Below, piece by piece: positions 46,135-57,502 of a DNA stretch of 64,000 bases (its first letter is position 1; each line of letters begins with the position of its first letter). The notes beneath the pieces were generated by a model. The model did not search any database, was not told the DNA's origin, and saw nothing but the letters and a program-made list of their open reading frames with translations. The position numbers were made by a program, and so were the translations under genes. The stretch covers positions 59,579,815-59,643,814 of the forward strand of contig NC_058189.1 in NCBI RefSeq assembly GCF_907165205.1, given 5' to 3'. The stretch is from Coccinella septempunctata (taxonomy: Eukaryota > Arthropoda > Insecta > Coleoptera > Coccinellidae).

Positions 46135-48219
46135 CTGTAAGAAAATTTTGTTTCATTTTTGTTTCCTGTGGTACTTACGAGGGTGAAGTTTATCTATTTT
46201 GAAGTTCGCTATATCGGGTTCACTAAATTATTATTCTCTTTACGTAAACAAGATATGTTGTGATTTTCAATATGTTGAGAGTCTTTCATTATTCTACAGA
46301 GGAGAAAGATGATATGTCTACTGCGTGTAGCTTATATTGAACTGCGAATACTAAAAGATCTCAAAGATTTTTGAACAAACACTCCAAGGTTTCAGAGAAT
46401 GGGGTTTTTGGCTGTAAATTTGCATCTTGCGAGAAATGAGGGTGGTTTTAAGGGGTGGTGACCTCTAAAAACCACACCTAAACCAAGAAGATGTAGAAAA
46501 GGAGGCGCAATAGGAGATCGGAAGTCATTAGGGGTCTACAAAACAAGAATTCTTGTTTTAATGACAAAATTCTTGTCTTGACTTGAGAAAAAGTCGAAAA
46601 ATTAAAAAAAACCTTGTCATCACCCTTCCAATCGGCTTTGAACTGAATTGCAGCTTCTTTCTATACCTACTCTTGATTATCATAAAGTGGTAGTCTTATT
46701 TTACCATAAGCGACATCAGTAAACAGAACTTCTGCTGAGCCATTTAGCTGACTCAGAATATTAACAAACAAGCAATGGAGAGAAACGTAAGTTTTAGTAC
46801 AAATATAGAATGACCAGTGAAACTAAAACGATTTCAACTAATGCTAGTGAAATTGATAAATCTGAATTGGAAACCGTAGCTGCGAAAGCGGCAGTAAAAA
46901 GAAAAAGCAGCATTCACCAATGCAAAATAGTAGTAGGTACTAATGGCAATACTGACACAAAGAATTTTTGTTATTCTCTCGAAATTCAGGTGGACACAAG
47001 TAGTAACGGCGAATATATTAAATAGGCCAAAATTATACCATGTTTATAAACAAAACAAAAGTGTAGGTATGCCTGAACGTAAAAATTTCAAATCTAGATT
47101 CCAATTGGAGTTTCAACAATATCATCATTAATTATTTTCAATTTAAATTTTTTTAGCAAAAAATGAGTGCCGTGAATAGAAATAGGTATTTTATGTTAAA
47201 ATATGTTTTCTTTTTCACAAATAAACACGCTTTAGAGATGTAGCTTGGATATTCCAAGATTTCTTGTTTTCTTGACAAGAAACCTTAGTACTGACATAAT
47301 ATTTCTTGTCTTGTATTGAAATTCTAAAAATACTTCTTGTTTTGATCTTGAAATTTTCATGAACTTGGCTACCAGGAAGGGTCGCACTTCGGATACACTC
47401 TACGTCACAATCTTGCGCATTGGCGTTGCTCTGAAATTATTGTAACTAATTTAATAATTCAACTGAGTTCTGTCAATTGACCTTGACCATGCCACTTTCT
47501 ACGTCATCACGCTTCCAATCGTATTTGAACTGAATTGCGCCCGCTTTCTATCTTCTTAACTTTAATTCTTAATTTAGAGTCATATCGAAAATTTTAACGA
47601 ATTATCTCTTGCCCTTTCAAATTAATCAATGAGGAACAAGGAATCACCTCTTCTGCATTTTTGGCTCATCTTCAGAAAGGACCCTGTAGGTTTGCAAGCA
47701 AGAGCATTTAATTAATTACTGTCTATGTCTACACAGATTTCAAGTGGCGGACGCTAACACAGAGTCAATAAAATATGCTGCAATATCCATAAAGGTTCTT
47801 TTTTCCAAAATTATCGAAATATATTAGTAATATCACTTTCCAGGTCCAAAAAAAGTTAGACCCAAACGAGACTCCAACCTGCCAATGTCATTATTCAAAA
47901 ACTACTCAAGCTAGACTCATACAGTGAAAAGTGTTATATCTATAAAGAATCATTTCGGCAATACTTCAAATTTCAAGAGTTTGATATCAAGACAGTCCAG
48001 AATATGATCGTTTCAAGTTCATTCCTCAATTTATCACCTTCAAAATGAATCAATGTAGCGAAAAGCTGGGAGGAGCCTTGTCGGCTGGTAATCGATTTTT
48101 GTACTAGATTTAATCGAAATTGGGAAAAATCATTAAACTGTGGAAATCTGAAGGAGCTTATTATGATTATTTTTCCTGATCTTATGGAAACTTTGAATGA
48201 CAAACTAAAACGTTGCAGA
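46135..48219. other. Intergenic region with decayed repeats
   Basis: A direct repeat pairs 46,618-46,680 with 47,502-47,575 (both CTTCCAATCG ... TTTGAACTGAATTGC). Multiple TTCTTGT/ACAAGAA blocks occur at 46,548-46,600 and 47,255-47,350 in both orientations. An open frame at 46,810-47,025 has no clear family. The upstream exon and promoter of the LRR gene should be here but could not be located. Confidence 0.4.
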
Positions 48220-49694
48220 CAAAGATTATAGAGTAGAAAGATAGGAAACGAAGCGACTACAGTGATGTGAGCGCCATCTGTGTTTCAAATGTGTTTTTAA
48301 GACCTTAGACTGGTTGAAATATCAATTCGAGGGACATATGAAATTTTACGAGATGTCAGAGTCATATGGCCATTTTGATCGAACAGGTTTTGAATGTTTT
48401 GATTCTCGTATCCATAGACAACCTCGTATCGCCTTTTGTTTTTCAAGCCGGTTCTAGTTGCTGATGATTGAAATTTTTTTCTAATTTCTTGGCGAAAACC
48501 TCAGAATTTTGTACGAAAATTGTATGGTGAAGAACTGTGGATCAGATGAAACGAATTTTACTAAGGAAAATGTAAATGTAAGTATTACAACTGGTAACAT
48601 GTGACTCGGTCATTAATTGATTTTTGTTTTCAGTGCTACGAAGTGGATAAAATTATCAGGGCGTAAAGGCCTGCAAACACTACTGACTACACCATGTGCA
48701 ATGAACATTTTACTGCAAGTCGATTGAGAACTGTTCATCCACGTAAATTGTTGTATGCAGGAAGCATCCCTTACATGAAGGGCTCATTTAGGGGAAATTA
48801 TGACTTCTACACGTCCATGCAAAGATTCTCGATTGCCTTCAAAATATATTCAGAAATACAAAAGTTTTATGGATTTCGATTTGCGAATCGGGTGACTGTC
48901 AAATTGTTGTTTGGAAAGTCAAAGTTTTATGAAACCTTCTGTGAGTGTTCATTCGTCAATCAATTTGTATATTGTGTCATAAAGAGACCATACCATGAAG
49001 AAATCATGAAAAAGTATGAAGAAATTATACTGACTGGCTTGAATACAAGGCTTGTATACCTCTGTGAGGTTTTTTTCAATTGTGGTTCTGAAAATTTTGT
49101 AAATAATATGATAGTAACGGAAATGTGTATCCTATGATGGTAAATTGCATATTGGTTCATATCAGTTTCTGCTATAAATTGTAAAAATTCAACTCAGTTT
49201 ATTAATTCGACACGTTTTCATAGAAAAAACACCTTTGACGTAACTATAGCAGATAACCATGTACTCTTGTATCTCAGTCAAAGCTCTATTCGTTGTCTAT
49301 AATTTCAAATTTTTGTAAATTTCTTATAGATTGCAAATACAAATTTATCAAATCCAACAGCGTATTTCATTGATACCAATCGATTCCAAACAATGTTCAG
49401 ATGAAAACTAACATCCTGGTCACAAAACAAAATCATCCTTTTGTTTTGTCGCTCAGGATGTTTGTTTTCTGCTCTCAACAAGGTAAATATTGAAATTGGA
49501 TACAAGTAATAGAATTCGAATTTCGCGCCCCTCAATTATAAAAAAGAAAACTGTTATTAAACAGTTTTTCTGTATTGATGATTCGTTTTCAGCGCCATCT
49601 CATTGTCAAATGTGTTTTCACTGGCCAAAATGTAGTCGGTTTTTAGTACTAGCGATATGAGGGCGTTTCCTATCTTTCTACTCTATAATCTTTG
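48220..49694. mobile_element. P-element-like transposon with perfect 8-bp target duplication
   Basis: Terminal inverted repeats of about 31 bp starting CAAAGATTATAGAGTAG and continuing AAAGATAGGAAACG occur at both ends. They are flanked by the exact direct repeat GTTGCAGA (48,212-48,219 and 49,695-49,702). Subterminal GCGCCATCT and AAATGTGTTTT blocks also pair in inverse orientation. Eight-bp duplications and CA...TG ends fit the P superfamily, and the interior carries THAP-like coding remains. At 1475 bp most of the transposase is gone. Confidence 0.85.
48524..49137 (+). pseudogene. THAP-like transposase remnant of the P-like element
   Basis: It begins MVKNCGSDETN, and an intron with consensus borders (GTAAGT at 48,578, TTTTCAG to 48,633) keeps the frame. 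It then reads on to MCNEHFTASRLR, matching the C-x2-H-F block of THAP zinc fingers, and AGSIPY, resembling the AVPT box. A TAA at 48,664-48,666 breaks the frame between these parts. After that about 147 codons are open to 49,137. THAP domains bind DNA in P-element transposases. The RNase H-like catalytic domain is not visible, so it is inactive as it stands. Confidence 0.65.
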
Positions 49695-50972
49695 GTTGCA
49701 GATTTCAGACTCCTACAACCTACAACGTACTTCCTGGATCCTCCCAGCAACAAAACATAAGCTAGTATGATATTCGATGCGGTAGTGAATATATGTATAT
49801 GTACCTATGAATCATATCGAATGAACTTCCTTGTGACATAACAAACAGTTAAAAAAGCGCAAGGCCCGAAAAAAGTTTCAAAAAATTTTCCATACTTAAA
49901 AAATGTACTTCCTTAGATGAGGAAATTACTCAACATTCATCAATAAAGGAAACAAGTAAAATGAAATTCCATCACATACAGGGTGTCCCGTAAAGACCAC
50001 GTCAAACGAAAACGGAAAGTAGATCAGAATGTGCTCTACCTGATGTGAAAAAATCGTTCATATATAAAAGTCTCACAGTTTTCGAGTTATTTGATGTTTT
50101 ATGAAAATGTTGAATTTTTTCGCTTAAAATGCTTTCTCTCTTGCGGAAGCTACAATTTAATACTTTTCGAATCAGTTTTTTTCCGTAAATTTTGTTGAAT
50201 GATTACTTCAATTCATCCAATAAAAAATACCACAAAATATTATGCAGGGATTCTGAAAAAAAAAATTAAAATTCATGTTCTGAAGGAAGTGTTTTTTTGT
50301 GCTGAATTCTATCTGACGTGGTATAAAAAAAAGACACTAGATCTTTTCTGCACATTACGTTGAAAAGTTGCCCATTTTGTAAGAATTCCGAAAAGGTAAA
50401 ATATAGGTGATAACCTTCTTCACGAAAAAAGATATTTGAATGTTTATCGAAAATGGAGCAAATTTGTGAAAAACTGATTTTGTCACCCTTTCTACAAATT
50501 CTTTCATTTTGCAGATTCTGCTGTAACATATTGAATAATTACTTAAATTACTTATAAAATGAAATTATTCATTAATTGCAATGATATAATATAATAACGC
50601 ACAAGACCTTCAACATCAACAAATCTATTGTGAAGAAACTTTATAAAAATATCAATAATAGAAATTCAGAATTCTTATGAGAGTAAAGGCTCAAAATGGC
50701 CCCCCTCTTCGCTAATACATGCCCTGCCTCTATTGAGAAATGCCCTTTTCAAACCACTTTACGGTGAATTTATGGACTGGAATATTCGATGAAAAAATAT
50801 TCGGTCCGACAGAATTGCTGCAATCATTAAACAGCACCAACTATTTGAATTTTCTAAGGAACAGTGTACCCTTACTCTTAGGAGATATACCACTGGAAAT
50901 GCGACTATGGTTTCGGGTCCGTGAAGTTAGCGAAAAGTTGAAAGCACTAATTCTGAAACTATGTTAAATATT

Positions 50973-51440
50973 TAGTGCTTAATTAGTGCCTATTAGTGCC
51001 GTATGAATCTTTGACAGCACCATTGTAGTTTTTGAGAAATTGATAATTCAAGTTCTTGGTGCTGACTTCACGCTCAGCACCAACATTTTCAAATTATCAT
51101 GAAATTATTATACTAATATTTAGTGCTTAATTAGTGCCTATTAGTGCTTTTGGAACCAATGGAAAAAAATGAACGGTTTTCAAAATATCACAGATTATTT
51201 CCTTTGGTGCTGACTTCACGCCCAGCACCAACATATTGAAATTTCGTGAAAATTTTTGTTGCATTAATTAGTGCTTAATTAGTGCATATTAGTGCTTTTG
51301 AAACGGATGCGATATCATTTTTGGTTTTACAGTAATTACCTGATGCTTTACGAACTAGCGTGAAGTTAGCGAAAAGTTGGAAGCACTAATTCTGAAATTA
51401 TGTCAAATATTTAGTGCTTCATTAGTGCAAATTAGTGCCG
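50973..51440. repeat. Subterminal tandem repeats of the fold-back element (left arm)
   Basis: The triple motif TAGTGCTTAATTAGTGC plus a third AGTGC recurs at 50,973, 51,121, 51,270 and 51,412, spaced 148, 149 and 142 bp. Interspersed blocks read GTGCTGACTTCACG and GAAGTTAGCGAAAAGTTG. The mirror image occurs at about 54,600-55,090. Confidence 0.85.
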
Positions 51441-52120
51441 TATAAATCTCTGACAGCACCCTTGTAGTTTTTGAGTTACACGAAAAAATCTGTTTTGATA
51501 CCGCGTAGCCATCTATGGAGAGGTATGCGAGTCATTCTCTCCAATAGATTCGTCGTCAGTGCGTCATTTTATTATCACCTAAAGCGGCTCACACATATAC
51601 GACTTGGGGCGCCAATCTTGATATCGAAGAATAATTGTACTATTGATTTAAGGGGACACAAAACTATTTTCTGAATTATTCAAATAATGTTTATATGAAG
51701 TAAAGGTTCTTTTTCTCAGACACTGCCTAAACTCTTTTTTCTTTTGTAATAATAATAATACTTTTTGGGTCATCGAGATGAAAAAAGAATATAGAGTGTA
51801 TTATATGCTCAGAAAGAATATCAGAAGAACTGTATTATTTTTCAATATGGAAGTACGAAAATTCTAACAGAAAAATGTATAGTGCTATGAAAATAGACAT
51901 ATTATCCCCTATAATGGGGATAATAGTAAAATATATTTTTATGTATATCTAACCAGACATATGAAAATAAAAATGTCTCAATACGTAGGTACATAACGAA
52001 ACATAATAGCAATATTTTGACGAAAAAATTCTCAAACATAAACGATGCAACAACAAACTCGAAAAAACGCAAAATTTTCAATATGTAATACAACAAAAAA
52101 TTGATGACGAGAAGGCAGAA

Positions 52121-52296
52121 TCATATATCCATTTGAAAAGCAGTTTACAAAAATTTCAGCTTCATTCAAATAATGAATTTGTGTAATTTCATGCTACATC
52201 ATCTTTTATCATATATCCATTTGAAAAGCAGTCTACAAAAATTTCAGCTTCATTCAAATAATGAATTTGTGTAATTTCATGCTACATCAATCTTTT
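52121..52296. repeat. 88-bp tandem duplication unique to the left arm
   Basis: Two copies, 52,121-52,208 and 52,209-52,296, start TCATATATCCATTTGAAAAG. The right arm (about 53,840-53,935) has a single copy, so the duplication arose after the arms formed. Confidence 0.85.
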
Positions 52297-52583
52297 AATA
52301 GGTCTCCCTATATATATTCTTCCCATTGACCATTGACCCTAATATTTCCTCTAAAATTAGCTGTCTCGTAAAATATGAGTTTCATTATGAATGATTAAGA
52401 TAATTTCGATTCCATAAATATAAATAAATAAATCTTTCTATCACAGTCGATAAATGAAGAGTATGTATATTTTTGGAGTTTCGATTAATGTGATAATCGT
52501 GAGCTGAGTTTCCTCTTCATTTTCTCGTTTGCTTCATTTGATCAAGTGTCCTTGAATATTGAAGGTTAAAGATCACGCAAATC

Positions 52584-52934
52584 AGTTTGTTTTTTCTACT
52601 TTTCCGTACCTATCTCGAACACTTTTCTGCAGTTGATATTGATATTGAAGTAATATATCATTACCAACTGAAGAACAAGAAAATGAAGAAAATATTGAAT
52701 TCCCGGAAAGACTATCTATTTCACCTCTCACCATCTCTTATATTCGGAAGTGAGTAAAATTTTGCGTACTGATTAAAATGAGAATATCAAACAGAAACTC
52801 CTGCTTAGGTATGGTTTTTTCGCATGGTCGCATGGGCAGCTAAAACTTTTCACAAAGCTTATTATTTTAACGTTTGTAGATCGACATTGTTCGATATAAG
52901 ATTACAGAACTCAAGAAAATCCAGATTGACCTGG
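52584..52934. other. About 350 bp present only in the left arm of the fold-back element
   Basis: The left arm reads GCAAATCAG, then this segment, then GTGGTCATAATATAATAC. In the right arm the two flanks are directly joined (about 53,530-53,550). Either an insertion in the left arm or a deletion in the right. No open frame or terminal repeat identifies its origin. Confidence 0.7.
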
Positions 52935-55510
52935 TGGTCATAATATAATACGATCTTAGACAGACTAGACAAATTCGATACGAATATTTTGTTAAGTCTG
53001 TGGAAGACTTTAGATTCAATAGATTGGCATTTGCGTCGGATCTCGGCTCTACCCAATCGTAATGTTGAGAACAGCGTTGTCAAACTTCCGAACTCGGTAG
53101 AAACGACTGCGCAAAATCGGCAGATTTGGAAATCGGTTAAAGAATAATATTTTCATGAATTTCAATTTCTTGAATAAAACATATAAAAAAGGGAACATAT
53201 TCTCTGAGAAAGATCAGGGTAGTAAAGCACATTATTTAATTCCTTAGATCCATACATAGACGATAATAAACATTTTTTGGTGGGGGGACGCCTAAGGGAG
53301 GTCTGAGGTGACCTCAGGTGAAGATGTTGAGTGGGGAAGATATACGAAAAATCTAGAAATAGCTAAAAACAACGAAAAACCTCTTACTCGTCCCTTTTTC
53401 GTTGTAGTTGCCCTTTTTCGTTGTAGAGCCGATATTTGACGCAAATGCCAATCTATTGAATCTAAAGTCTTCCACAGACTCAACAAAATATTCGTATCGA
53501 ATTTGTCTAGTCTGTCTAAGATCGTATTATATTATGACCACTGATTTGCGTGATCTTTAACCTTCAATATTCAAGGACACTTGATCATATTAAGCAAACG
53601 AGAAAATGAAGAGGAAACTCAGCTCACGATTATCACATTAATCGAAACTCCAAAAATATACATACTCTTCATTTATCGACTGTGATAGAAAGATTTATTC
53701 ATTTATCTTTATGGAATCGAAATTATCTTAATCATTCATAATGAAACTCATAGTTTACGAGACAGCTAATTTTAGAGAAAATATTAGGGTCAATGGTCAA
53801 TGGGAAGAATATATTATATAGGTATACCTATTAAAATATTGATATGTAGCATGAAATTACACAAATTCATTATTTGAATGAAGCTGAAATTTTTGTAAAC
53901 TGCTTTTCAAATGGATATATGATTCTGCCTTCTCCTCATCAATTTTTTGTTGTATTACATATAGAAAATTTTGCGTTTTTTCGAGTTTGTTGTTGCATCG
54001 TTTATGTTTGAGAATTTTTTTGTCAAAATATTGCTATTATGTTTCGTTATGTACCTACGTATTAAGACATTTTTATTTTCACATGTCTGGTTAGATATAC
54101 ATAAAAATATATTTTACTATTATCCCCATTATAGGGGATAATATGTCTATTTTCATAGCACTATACATTTTTCTGTTAGAATTTTCGTACTTCCATATTG
54201 AAAAATAATACAGTTCTTCTGATATTCTTTCTGAGCATATAATACACTCTATATTCTTTTTTCATCTCGATGACCCAAAAAGTATTATTATTATTACAAA
54301 AGAAAAAAGAGTTTAGGCAGTGTCTGAGAAAAAGAACCTTTACTTCATATAAACATTATTTGAATAATTCAGAAAATAGTTTTGTGTCCCCTTAAATCAA
54401 TAGTACAATTATTCTTCGATATCAAGATTGGCGCCCCAAGTCGTATATGTGTGAGCCGCTTTAGGTGATAATAAAATGACGCACTGACGACGAATCTATT
54501 GCAGAGAATGACTCGCATACCTCTCCATAGATGGCTACGCGGTATCAAAACAGATTTTTTCGTGTAACTCAAAAACTACAAGGGTGCTGTCAAAGATTTA
54601 TACGGCACTAATTTGCACTAATGAAGCACTAAATATTTGACATAATTTCAGAATTAGTGCTTCCACTTCCAACTTTTCGCTAACTTCACGCTAGTTCGAA
54701 AAGCATCTGGCAATTACTGTAAAACTAAAAATGATATCGCATCCGTTTTAAAAGCACTAATATGCACTAATTAAGCACTAATTATTGCAACAAAAATTTT
54801 CACGAAATTTCAATATGTTGGTGCTGGGCGTGAAGTCAGCACCAAAGGAAATAATCTGTGATATTTCGAAAACCGTTCTTTTTTTTCCATTGGTTCCAAA
54901 AGCACTAATAGGCACTAATTAAGCACTAAATATTAGTATAATAATTTCATGGTTATTTGAAAATGTTGGTGCTGAGCGTGAAGTCAGCACCAAGAACTTG
55001 AATTATCAATTTCTCAAAAACTACAATGGTGCTGTCAAAGATTTATACGGCACTAATAGGCACTAATTAAGCACTAATTATTTAACATAGTTTCAGAATT
55101 AGTGCTTTCAACTTTTCGCTAACTTCACGGACCCTATGGTTTCAACACGACGGGTGCCCAGCACACTACACTCGTCATGTTAGGGAATATTTACACCAAA
55201 CATATCCTCCCCGTTCACCAGACTTAAATCCTCTGGAGTTTTTTTACTGGGGTTTTTTAAAAAATTAAATTTATTCGAATCCCATAAAAGATGAAACACA
55301 AGTTAGGGACCGCATTCGTATTTCAGCAGCCAAAATAGCGGGAGAAGTTTGTATGGTTTGAAAATGTTATTTCTCAATAGATGCAGGGCATGTATTAGTG
55401 AAGGAAGTGGTTATTTTGAGCATTTGCTCTAATAATAATCCTGAATTTTTATTATTGATATTTTTATAAGGTTTCTTCACAATAGATTTGTTGATGTTGC
55501 ATTTTTTTTT

Positions 55511-57502
55511 AAATTTACTTACTGTGAACATTTTCCCTTATCCTAGAACCTTCAAACGGAAACAAACGAATAGTTGAGAATATAATCCATTAGCAGAAGA
55601 GGACACTGACTGAATCACTCTTATTATCAACTAAAACAAGATCATTTCTTGTGACACTCTACACACACAACAGGAAGAAAGAATAGATAAAAGATGACAG
55701 TGCCTCATCGACGAGTTTCTAATCAGAGAAACTGATTGGAACCCAAATATTTCAGAGTGCTGCAAATAATTAGTTCATATTTTCCTGGCGATAAATCAAC
55801 ATGAAATGTCGATGAAGTTGGTACCCCAAACATTCTTCTTAGAAATAGATCTAATCCCTATAAACTTTCCACAGCTATTTTATCTTGGACGCTCAATGAG
55901 TAATTTTGGGTTTATCTTTTCAATAATACAATTATAATGAATTCTTGAGGGGAGTATCAGGAAATTGTTTGGGCGAATGTTGTTTAAGTTTGTATGTTTT
56001 TCGCAATGCGAGAATTTTGTATTTATATATGAGCAACCTAAAACTTTATTTTGGAACTTCTCAATTTTTTTTTTTGGAAGTATCGCATTTAATGTTATGT
56101 GGAATATCTCATACATAGGAAAGGGAATTTTTTGATTCACACTTCTATTTCTGGAAATGATCATTCCCTAATATATGGAGAAGAGGATACGCAGAAACAT
56201 TATACGTATATCAGAAACATGGTTAAACATTACAGTTAATATATTATTCATAAGAATTACAAAATTTCAATCATCCATATTAATCCTTGAAGTCGAAATT
56301 TGACGAAATAAATTTTTGAAACCAGCGGACCTCGGAATCACATTTTTGAGGGTGATCATTGGTTCAGCGAGATTGGCATGCAGAATTTAATTTCATTAAG
56401 AGTATAGGTACCTACTACAAATATAAATTTTTATCACTCAAAAGCTGATTGAGCTGTCTGGGAACATGCATTGCCACAAATGTAGCAGTTCTGTTTAAAA
56501 ACGATAAATCAAAATACCTACTGCAACAATCCAATGTTTCCAAATTTTCTCCCGTGTAAGCGTTATTGAGGAGAAGTGAAGTGCAATTCCATACGTGACC
56601 TCAAATTTCATCCTGATAATGAGAAAAATGTAGCAAATTTTGCGAACAATTCTCGTAGGTTGTTATTTATTCGTGAACATTTTTTTTCTCCATTACGAAT
56701 GTTTATTATTGAAAATTATAAATTAGGACGCAGTAAATTTCAAATAATATTTTATCAATTCTAAAGAGATGTCTTATTCATCAATTTTATATCAATTAGT
56801 ATGATTTATTTTACGATATTGCTTCAGTTCAATTTGTTTCTGAAGAATGGAAGGCTCTTTCGCAGTGGCGGTTCCAGGAGTAATTTTAGGAGGGGTTGGG
56901 CAGTTGGGCATAATTTTATATTTTAAATTCTGTAAGATGTTTGTTGATATAAAATAGGAATACCTTTATTATTGTAATATAAGCTTTATGTTTGAAAGAA
57001 AACTACTTTGAAATTTCTTACTTAAAGAGTATTTCTGCTGCCGATTTCAACAAAAAAATTTTCAGCAAAATATACCTGTCATAAAAACCCATTATATGAG
57101 CTATGGTGAGAAATTCACAATCATTTTGATAGATAAAATTAAATTTGGTTTTCTAGTAATATAAAGTGTTTATTTCTTCTCTTATAGGGAATCTCAAATT
57201 ATTCAGTTGGTGACACTGAGTAAGACCCATTGGTGACACTGGGGATTTGACATCTGTATTTGTGTTCTGTGGTCCTGTCTAGAAAGAAAATGAAATCTGA
57301 AATCTTGAAGCTTGGCAGAAGCAAAATTAAATTTCTTGACGTAAATTCTAACCTCCTGATATTCAACTGAATGATTTTTTCTTGATATACGAAGCAAAAA
57401 TTATCTAATTTTCATCTACTACATTCATTTTCGTATCAATCATTGATATTTTAATGTAACTGGAATTTCATACTGTTGTTATTATTTGGTTCAGTATTTC
57501 CT
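55511..57502 (+). other. Cbl 5' flank
   Basis: AT-rich. A CAGTGGCGGTTCCAGGAG string at about 56,864 resembles a hAT-type transposon end, without a partner. A TTGGTTCAG acceptor ends at about 57,494, so Cbl probably has an upstream non-coding exon in this interval. No gene recognised. Confidence 0.45.

Larger units (their letters stand above)
50915..55134. mobile_element. FB-like giant fold-back element with perfect 9-bp target duplication
   Basis: 4220 bp, flanked by the exact direct repeat TATGGTTTC (50,906-50,914 and 55,135-55,143). Its termini are GGGTCCGTGAAGTTAGCG and the exact complement. Arms 50,915-about 53,050 and about 53,424-55,134 are inverted copies; the unique loop is about 370 bp. 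Both arms contain the same 67-codon open frame (51,471-51,674 and 54,572-54,369) differing at one residue, which indicates young or homogenised arms. Subterminal repeats of 142-149 bp occur at the tips. Drosophila FB elements share long repeat-rich inverted arms and 9-bp duplications. No transposase is seen, so it would need one in trans. Confidence 0.88.
49979..55510 (+). mobile_element. Mariner-type element split by a fold-back insertion
   Basis: The left end CAGGGTGTCCCGTAAAG follows TA (49,977-49,978). A transposase frame ends at 50,914 with IFDEKIFGPTELLQSLN and LGDIPLEMRLWF. It resumes after 55,134 with the catalytic-Asp block, then the PPRSPDLNPLEFF-like block with frame errors. The sequence 50,612-50,740 is an inverted copy of 55,370-55,500, so the element was itself rearranged before or after insertion. 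The right CAGGG end was not found. Confidence 0.65.

Noticed and set aside
51471..51674. 67-codon frame present in both fold-back arms
   Set aside because: The duplicated frame follows from the inverted repeat. It has no recognised domain, and its start is not set in a coding context, so it is not called a gene.
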